NCBI GenBank assembly: GCA_027449725.1
Contig: DAIDLB010000161.1
Location: forward strand, 1-10,270
Origin: Chlamydiota bacterium
GTDB taxonomy: Bacteria > Chlamydiota > Chlamydiia > Chlamydiales > SM23-39
DNA: 10,270 nucleotides
Direction: 5' to 3'
The position numbers and the translations under genes were made by a program. This document shows positions 6,273 to 10,270 of this stretch, piece after piece (within the stretch, counting starts at the first letter, position 1; every line of letters begins with the position of its first letter). The notes under the pieces are model-generated. The model saw only the letters and a program-made list of their open reading frames with translations. It was not told the DNA's origin and ran no database searches.

Positions 6273-7007
6273 TTACGATTTGTTTAAGTATCCTTCGATT
6301 TTTGCTTTGCAAAAGTTGAAGCTTTCCATGTATTCGTCGAAGTCCTTTCGTTTATTCCAACTGGCCCTTTCAGGGACGAGCAACACATTGCACAGGAACG
6401 TGCGGATGACGTGTGATGGGAGCTTGCTTTTAACGGGATAAAACCAGGCTTTTCCCTCGCTGTTTTCGAAAAAGAGGTATTCTTTGTGCCGCGTATAGAG
6501 ATCAAGGATTTCATCGAAGGCTTTTACAGCATAAAATTGGGGGAGCAGCGATTGAATTTCGAGGTGGACACAAACAGTGGCCGGGACGCAATGGAGGTGA
6601 AAGTGATCGCATGTGTGCTCAGCGGAGACTTCGGTATCGCATAAGCATTCCCGGCCATGCTCGTAGAATAGAATGCCATCAAACAGTTCATTAAAGATGA
6701 GGCTGATTTTATTTTTAAGCTCAGCGAGTTCGCGGATTTCTTCTCTGCTAAGAGCTGCCATGGCGGGTACATGTCTTTTGGCGCTTAACATGATGTGGCC
6801 GGAAATAATGGGGTATGTGTCGATGAAAATACGGAAGTTTTCAGTTTCATGGATAACCCGCATTGGTTTCGGAGAGCAATAAAAGCAGCATTTTTCTTCG
6901 GGGGCGGAAGCAAAAAACTCTCGAGGATCGGTTGATGCCGCTTCGAGTGTTGGACGGATAAACATGCTAGAACAAAGGAGGAACAGTGTTAGCAATTTTC
7001 TGAACAT
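6273..7007 (-). CDS. Exported HIT-domain (histidine triad) protein
   Basis: A 244-residue protein with a HIT domain at about 40-142. The triad is His135-Phe-His137-Leu-His139, the middle His being the expected nucleophile of nucleotide hydrolases and transferases. A Cys cluster (Cys40, Cys41, Cys44 in CCFYC) resembles the zinc-binding site of some HIT and GalT proteins; Cys121, Cys123, Cys133 and Cys140 add to an unusually Cys-rich core. Residues about 145-244 extend beyond the HIT fold and are unrecognised. The N-terminus MFRKLLTLFLLCSSMF is a textbook signal peptide, with cleavage likely around LEA-AS (23-24), which is unusual because HIT proteins are normally cytosolic. The protein is probably periplasmic or secreted. 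The ATG at 7005-7007 has no SD. First gene of a three-gene unit; the likely promoter is at 7028-7056. Confidence 0.87.
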   Translation of the reverse strand: MFRKLLTLFLLCSSMFIRPTLEAASTDPREFFASAPEEKCCFYCSPKPMRVIHETENFRIFIDTYPIISGHIMLSAKRHVPAMAALSREEIRELAELKNKISLIFNELFDGILFYEHGRECLCDTEVSAEHTCDHFHLHCVPATVCVHLEIQSLLPQFYAVKAFDEILDLYTRHKEYLFFENSEGKAWFYPVKSKLPSHVIRTFLCNVLLVPERASWNKRKDFDEYMESFNFCKAKIEGYLNKS

Positions 7008-7027
7008 TGTCGATTTTTTTGCGGAAC

Positions 7028-7056
7028 ACTCTACCCCAATTTTTTAATTGGGGCAA
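7028..7056 (-). promoter_or_regulatory. Inverted repeat forming the spacer of a putative promoter for the HIT unit
   Basis: A perfect 8-bp inverted repeat, CCCCAATT (7034-7041) and AATTGGGG (7046-7053), lies in the 64-base gap between the ykgJ-like stop and the HIT gene start. On the minus strand it is framed by TTGCCC (7056-7051) and TAGAGT (7033-7028), each matching the sigma-70 hexamers at 4 of 6 positions, with exactly 17 bases between. This would start transcription about 13 bases before the HIT ATG. The repeat fills the spacer, a classic place for a regulator. The alternative is a terminator for the upstream unit, but no T-run follows on the minus strand. Confidence 0.45.
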
Positions 7057-7071
7057 GGGCCGAGCCGACGT

Positions 7072-7512
7072 CTATTCAAAGTTTTGGTCGATGAGGTTGT
7101 CGAGATAGGTGGCGCATTGAGTTTCGATCTCGACGAAGGGGACGAGAGGAGCGTCGGGGTGGTTGATCCCTTCGCAGCGCTCGGCGGTTTCGGCCCAATC
7201 CTCTGGAGTGCGGATCGAGTGGATCCACCAGGGGAAGGTGCGGCATTGGACGGGGCGAGCGTGGTAGACAGAGCATTGGTTGTCTTTGAGGAAGATGCAG
7301 GCGTCGGTTCCGGGGGCGTCGAGGAGGGCGGGCTGTCCGTCGACGAGGCGAGTGTAGCGTTTGCCGAATTCCTCATGGGAGAGCTGGAGATGGTCTGCCA
7401 GGTTGGCGAAGTCGATTTGGGAGAGGAAGACGTAGCCGGAGGGGCCGGTGCAGCATTTGCCGCAGCCAGTACACTGGAAGCGGAGGCCGTGTTTAAACCA
7501 AGGTTCGGACAT
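7072..7512 (-). CDS. YkgJ-family cysteine-cluster (putative Zn/Fe-binding) protein
   Basis: A 146-residue protein of the YkgJ family (CxxCxxCC domain). The defining cluster CTGCGKCC is at 14-21 (Cys14, 17, 20, 21), followed by Cys72, Cys80 and Cys90 in the typical CIFL...CSVY..RPVQCRTFPWW block; Cys113 is a further candidate ligand. Members are thought to bind zinc or an iron-sulfur cluster; the biochemical role is not established. No signal peptide is seen, so it is probably cytosolic. The start is the ATG at 7510-7512, which shares one base with the metallophosphoesterase stop (TAATG). A same-frame extension upstream to 7956 exists but runs in another frame across the metallophosphoesterase gene and encodes low-complexity Pro/Arg-rich sequence, so it is not real. 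Last gene of a four-gene unit. Confidence 0.92.
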   Translation of the reverse strand: MSEPWFKHGLRFQCTGCGKCCTGPSGYVFLSQIDFANLADHLQLSHEEFGKRYTRLVDGQPALLDAPGTDACIFLKDNQCSVYHARPVQCRTFPWWIHSIRTPEDWAETAERCEGINHPDAPLVPFVEIETQCATYLDNLIDQNFE

Positions 7513-8384
7513 TAGGTACTCAGAGTGAAGGTGTGGGTTTCGAAGGGTTTCCAGTCGGCGCCATCCCAGTGGTAGGCGTGGACGTGGGCGGCCGAATCCT
7601 GGAGGTCGATGAGATTCCAGGTGGCGTGATTGGTTTGGATCGGGCAGCCTGAGTCGAGGATGATGGGCAGGCCGCTTGGGCGGAGGTCGGCGATGGTGTG
7701 GCGGTGGGTGTGGCCGTGGAGGTAGAAACGAATCCGGGGGGTGCGCTCGACGAGGGCGCGGAGCCTTTCGCCGTGGATGAGGCGGTGCTTGGGTTCGCTG
7801 TTTTGGAAGAAGGGGAAATGGTTGAGGAGGAGGATCGAGTCGTTCGGAGGGAGGAGGGAGAGAACCTCTTTGAGATTGCGCTCGACGGTCTCTGAGAAAA
7901 TGCCGTTCGAAGAGGAGATCTTCGTCGAGGGGGCGTTGTCGAGAGCGACGCACCACCAGCCGGGAGCGATCTTGTGCGCTTCGACGCCGTGCTCTTTGAG
8001 GGTGAAGAATTCCGCCCGGTGTTCTATGCCCGGGCGGCTGTTTCCGAAGGAGGCGTAAAACCGTTTTTGCCTGTAGGCGCCGGCCGTGTATTGGTCGTGG
8101 TTGCCGGGGATGAAGATCTTGGGCTGCGAGATCGCATTAAAGTAGCGGCGCGCGGTGGCGAACTCTGAGCGGAGGCTCGTGCTGGTCAGGTCGCCCCCGA
8201 CGAGGACGAGGTCGATGCCGAGCGATTGGAATAGCTCGGGCAGGCGGGAGAGAGGCTCGTGGTCGCACTCTGCCTTCCGGAAGAGGAGCCAGTTGAGCGT
8301 CCCCGCCAGCCTTTTGAGGCAGAGGCGGAGGGGGTTGAAGTCGACACGGGTAAAGTGGACGTCGGAAATTTGTACGATTTTCAT
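7512..8384 (-). CDS. Calcineurin-like metallophosphoesterase
   Basis: A 290-residue metallophosphoesterase with the full dinuclear metal site: Asp8 and His10 (ISDVHF), GGD 63-65, GNHD 94-97, His189 (LLNHFP) and GHTH 224-227. It starts directly at the first strand, so there is no signal peptide or membrane anchor and it should act in the cytosol. Motif spacing resembles Icc/CpdA-type phosphodiesterases. UDP-2,3-diacylglucosamine hydrolases of lipid A synthesis share the fold, so a lipid A role is possible given the GT9 gene in the same unit, but the substrate cannot be assigned. The ATG at 8382-8384 follows the basic-protein stop by 16 bases with only a weak SD. Its stop overlaps the ykgJ-like start by one base, so expression of the two is coupled. 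Confidence 0.92.
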   Translation of the reverse strand: MKIVQISDVHFTRVDFNPLRLCLKRLAGTLNWLLFRKAECDHEPLSRLPELFQSLGIDLVLVGGDLTSTSLRSEFATARRYFNAISQPKIFIPGNHDQYTAGAYRQKRFYASFGNSRPGIEHRAEFFTLKEHGVEAHKIAPGWWCVALDNAPSTKISSSNGIFSETVERNLKEVLSLLPPNDSILLLNHFPFFQNSEPKHRLIHGERLRALVERTPRIRFYLHGHTHRHTIADLRPSGLPIILDSGCPIQTNHATWNLIDLQDSAAHVHAYHWDGADWKPFETHTFTLST

Positions 8385-8400
8385 TTTCTACACTAATGAA

Positions 8401-8715
8401 TTATATGCGGGGTCTTTTTTTCTTTGAAGCTCGCGCTCCCATTTTGGGCTTGGCTTTATTTCGGTCAAAGACCGGGGTCCGTTTTTTCATCTCCCAATTG
8501 CGCTCTTCGGCCGTCTTTTTGAGGGGCGCTCTCGCCTCCCTTTCTTTTTTCATGGCCGCCTTCGCCTGCTTTCTCACCTGTTTCTTCGGACGGACCGTTC
8601 GCTTCGGAGGTGAGGGGATCTTCGCCTCATACTCTTCATCTTCTTCAGCCAGCCTGCGCTCTGTCCGCACAATGAGACGGTTTAGCTTTTTCATGTGGTG
8701 GGGAAGGTCTTTCAT
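8401..8715 (-). CDS. Small, highly basic protein of unknown function
   Basis: A 104-residue protein with 36 Lys/Arg and 14 Asp/Glu, net charge about +22, and no hydrophobic segment. An acidic patch (LAEEDEEYEAK, about 22-32) interrupts an otherwise basic sequence that ends KKKRPRI. I recognise no family; charge and low complexity would fit an RNA- or DNA-binding, ribosome-associated or histone-like protein, or a disordered secreted protein. The strand choice is well supported: GAGGAG lies 8 bases before the ATG (8713-8715), the strongest SD in this unit, and the gene fits between the GT9 stop (19 bases upstream) and the metallophosphoesterase start (16 bases downstream). The opposite strand carries a slightly longer open frame (8396-8782) that encodes Phe/Ser/Arg-rich sequence without SD and is taken as a shadow. 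Confidence 0.75.
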   Translation of the reverse strand: MKDLPHHMKKLNRLIVRTERRLAEEDEEYEAKIPSPPKRTVRPKKQVRKQAKAAMKKEREARAPLKKTAEERNWEMKKRTPVFDRNKAKPKMGARASKKKRPRI

Positions 8716-8734
8716 AGATGTTCTCCTCTTCTTC

Positions 8735-9670
8735 TCAATAATACAAAGTTTTACTATTTTGTTTCAACATCGGAAGAAATAGGTTTAAAACTCTTTTAGT
8801 TGTAATAAAATATTTCCACTTATTTTCACGAAGGCGCATTCCCTTGATATTAGGAACCCAGCGGGGCGGAAGAATGAGGCGGGGGGCGTGCCATCCGGGG
8901 CTCCAGAGGGGCATCTGCCGCCCTTGGCAGATGACGGCCAGAGGGATAGAAAAATAGGAGGCGAGGTGGGCCGGCCCCGAATCGTTCCCAATAAAAGCGC
9001 CCGACTCGTAGACGGCGTTGGCGAGGTCGGCGAGCGTTGGAAAGCGCGGCGCCGGCAGCCCTTCGGGAAAGGCGTCTCTTTCAGAAGGAGATAAGATGAA
9101 GAGGGGCTCCAGCCCCCGCCGCTTTAGCTTCTTGGCCAGACCGAGAAAGCGCTCCCTGACCCAGTTTTTATCTTCGCTCGTGCTCATCGGGTGGATAAGT
9201 ACCCGTTGGCCAAACTTTCGGTGGACAAGGCCTTCCGGCGGCGACAGGACGCTCCGCCCCCCCGCCTCGATGCCGAAAAGCGCCTTCACACCGGCTTTCG
9301 TATTCTCGACCATCGGCAGCCCCTCATCAAAAGGGAAGTCAAACCCTTGCAAGAGAGGCCCATGTTTCGAGAGTCTATAGTTCGTATAGAAAACATAGAC
9401 CGGAAGTCCCTTTGCCCGCAGCCCCAAGATCGACTTTGCCCTCGGCGTGTTGTCATGCTGGAGCAGAACCGCCTCGAAATCGCGCAAAGCCTCCGCCCAA
9501 TCCTCGGCATAAGGAAGATACTCGCCCTCTTCCAGCCACCGGCCAAACCCTTGCAAATGCGGGCTAAAGACCACAGCATCCATCCCTTTTTTCCTAAGAT
9601 GATGTGCTGCGATGGAGGTGATGAGCGCATCGCCGATGCCGGCAGCGCAGATGATGGCGATTCGTTTCAT
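8735..9670 (-). CDS. Family 9 glycosyltransferase (heptosyltransferase-like)
   Basis: A 311-residue GT-B enzyme of CAZy family GT9, which includes the LPS ADP-heptose transferases WaaC, WaaF and WaaQ. The N-terminus MKRIAIICAAGIGDALITS carries the acceptor-side glycine loop (GIGD at 11-14), HPMS (160-163) starts the C-terminal Rossmann domain, and GNDSGPAHLA (228-237) is the hallmark nucleotide-sugar binding motif. It probably acts at the inner face of the inner membrane, adding a sugar to LPS core or another glycan; donor and acceptor are not deducible. I chose the ATG at 9668-9670: a longer frame back to 9781 would collide with the divergent barrel gene and its promoter and has no family resemblance. 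First gene of the unit leading to the basic protein, metallophosphoesterase and YkgJ. Confidence 0.88.
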   Translation of the reverse strand: MKRIAIICAAGIGDALITSIAAHHLRKKGMDAVVFSPHLQGFGRWLEEGEYLPYAEDWAEALRDFEAVLLQHDNTPRAKSILGLRAKGLPVYVFYTNYRLSKHGPLLQGFDFPFDEGLPMVENTKAGVKALFGIEAGGRSVLSPPEGLVHRKFGQRVLIHPMSTSEDKNWVRERFLGLAKKLKRRGLEPLFILSPSERDAFPEGLPAPRFPTLADLANAVYESGAFIGNDSGPAHLASYFSIPLAVICQGRQMPLWSPGWHAPRLILPPRWVPNIKGMRLRENKWKYFITTKRVLNLFLPMLKQNSKTLYY

Positions 9671-9695
9671 CCGACTCTTAAATAGTTTAGTGGTA

Positions 9696-9726
9696 TTGCG
9701 ATAAATGGATCGTTTTTTGGTATAAT
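9696..9726 (+). promoter_or_regulatory. Extended -10 promoter for the outer-membrane barrel gene
   Basis: TATAAT at 9721-9726 is a perfect -10 hexamer, preceded by TGG (9718-9720), which gives the extended -10 TGn motif. A -35-like TTGCGA (9696-9701) lies 19 bases upstream, a slightly long spacer that the extended -10 would tolerate. Transcription would start near 9733, leaving a leader of about 38 bases with AAGGAG at 9758-9763. This is the clearest promoter in the window and it points to the barrel gene at 9771. Confidence 0.75.
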
Positions 9727-9770
9727 TTTCGTTCGAAGGAATGCTCCATTCAAAAATAAGGAGAAATGCA

Positions 9771-10253
9771 ATGAAATACACTTACAAAATGCTGATTGCA
9801 ATACTGTCGCCCCTTTCATTGATGTGCGCCTCCTCCCTTGACGATTACATCCAGGATGAGTCTAAACAAAAAAACGCCTTTTTCTATACGAATTTCGGCG
9901 GATACTACGCAGCTCGCGACGTCCAAGGGATGGATATCGGGCTTGGCTATCGCTATGTCTCCGGAAGGACGGGCCTGGATATCAATCTGGGCGGGACGAT
10001 CCTCGACTCGATCGTACCCTTTGTGCAAGGATCGTTTCTTGTCTATCCGTTCAAATGGAGCGGCCCCTATCTCGGCGGCGCCGTTTCGATCGTTCCTCTC
10101 CCCCTGGTCGAAAATGGGTTGCCAACACTTGTGAATTTCCCCTTCATCGTAGGCTACCAAACTGCAGGCGAATCGCATCCCGTATTTATTCAATTTCAGT
10201 ACAGCCCCTTTATGATCCCCGGCGGGACGCTCTCTCTAGGAGTAGGCTTCTAA
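9771..10253 (+). CDS. Small exported outer-membrane beta-barrel protein
   Basis: A 160-residue protein. MKYTYKMLIAILSPLSLMCASS is a signal peptide (positive n-region, hydrophobic core, cleavage likely near residues 20-22); SLMC is not a good lipobox because Met sits at -1. The mature part is built of short alternating amphipathic strands separated by Gly, Asn and Pro turns (for example FFYTNFGGYYAA, MDIGLGYRYVSG, LDINLGGTILDS) and ends in SLGVGF. The terminal Phe and alternating hydrophobics match the C-terminal signal recognised by BamA. Size fits a barrel of about eight strands in the outer membrane. Function unknown; porin-like, adhesin or structural roles are all possible. The ATG at 9771 follows AAGGAG by 7 bases, better than the ATG at 9741. 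Transcribed alone, divergently from the GT9 unit. Confidence 0.82.
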   Translation: MKYTYKMLIAILSPLSLMCASSLDDYIQDESKQKNAFFYTNFGGYYAARDVQGMDIGLGYRYVSGRTGLDINLGGTILDSIVPFVQGSFLVYPFKWSGPYLGGAVSIVPLPLVENGLPTLVNFPFIVGYQTAGESHPVFIQFQYSPFMIPGGTLSLGVGF

Positions 10254-10270
10254 GGTGGCTCCTCCGCACC

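Noticed and set aside
7513..7956. Upstream extension of the YkgJ-like frame to 294 residues
   Set aside because: It overlaps the metallophosphoesterase in another frame and encodes Pro/Arg/His low-complexity sequence; the ATG at 7512 coincides with the family's N-terminus and the TAATG coupling.
8396..8782. 128-codon plus-strand frame opposite the basic protein
   Set aside because: It has no SD and is a Phe/Ser/Arg-rich product of complementing Lys/Glu codons. The minus-strand frame has GAGGAG at ideal spacing and fits the operon.
9671..9781. N-terminal extension of the GT9 gene back to 9781
   Set aside because: It would overlap the start, SD and promoter of the divergent barrel gene, and the family N-terminus (MKRIAIICAAGIGD) begins at 9670.

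Overview
The window looks like a chromosomal stretch from an intracellular Gram-negative bacterium, most likely an environmental (Parachlamydia/Waddlia/Simkania-type) member of the Chlamydiae. The basis is indirect: a DUF2608 protein (a family I associate with Chlamydiae and Legionellales), a heptosyltransferase-type GT9 enzyme, a short outer-membrane beta-barrel ending in Phe, and several exported small enzymes. A Legionella/Coxiella-like host is the main alternative. No rRNA, tRNA, CRISPR array or insertion sequence is visible.

Almost everything is read from the minus strand; only the two ends are plus-strand. From right to left: (1) a plus-strand gene for a small exported beta-barrel (9771-10253) with a clear extended -10 promoter. 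(2) Divergent from it, a tight four-gene unit: GT9 glycosyltransferase, a 104-residue very basic protein, a calcineurin-like metallophosphoesterase and a YkgJ-type Cys-cluster protein (9670-7072). (3) After a 64-base gap holding a perfect inverted repeat that also reads as a promoter spacer, an AT-richer three-gene unit (7007-4557): HIT-domain protein with signal peptide, DUF2608/HAD-like protein with hydrophobic N-terminus, and a uridine-kinase-like P-loop kinase with a hydrophobic N-terminus. (4) A GC-rich pair, phosphoglucomutase/phosphomannomutase and a short-chain dehydrogenase overlapping by 11 bases (4496-2117). (5) A vapBC-type toxin-antitoxin pair (2043-1379) with a tandem-repeat operator. 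(6) A family 2 glycosyltransferase with C-terminal TPR-like repeats (1339-275). (7) At the left edge, the 3' end of an unidentified plus-strand reading frame (1-174), convergent with the glycosyltransferase and separated from it by a 9-bp hairpin.

The two glycosyltransferases and the phosphohexomutase fit surface-polysaccharide or LPS metabolism. The vapBC pair is a self-contained accessory module. The most unusual part is the HIT/DUF2608/kinase unit: three proteins of phosphate or nucleotide chemistry, each beginning with an apparent export or membrane-insertion segment, in a block compositionally unlike its neighbours. The HAD-like member lacks the second Asp of motif I. Its function cannot be read from the sequence.
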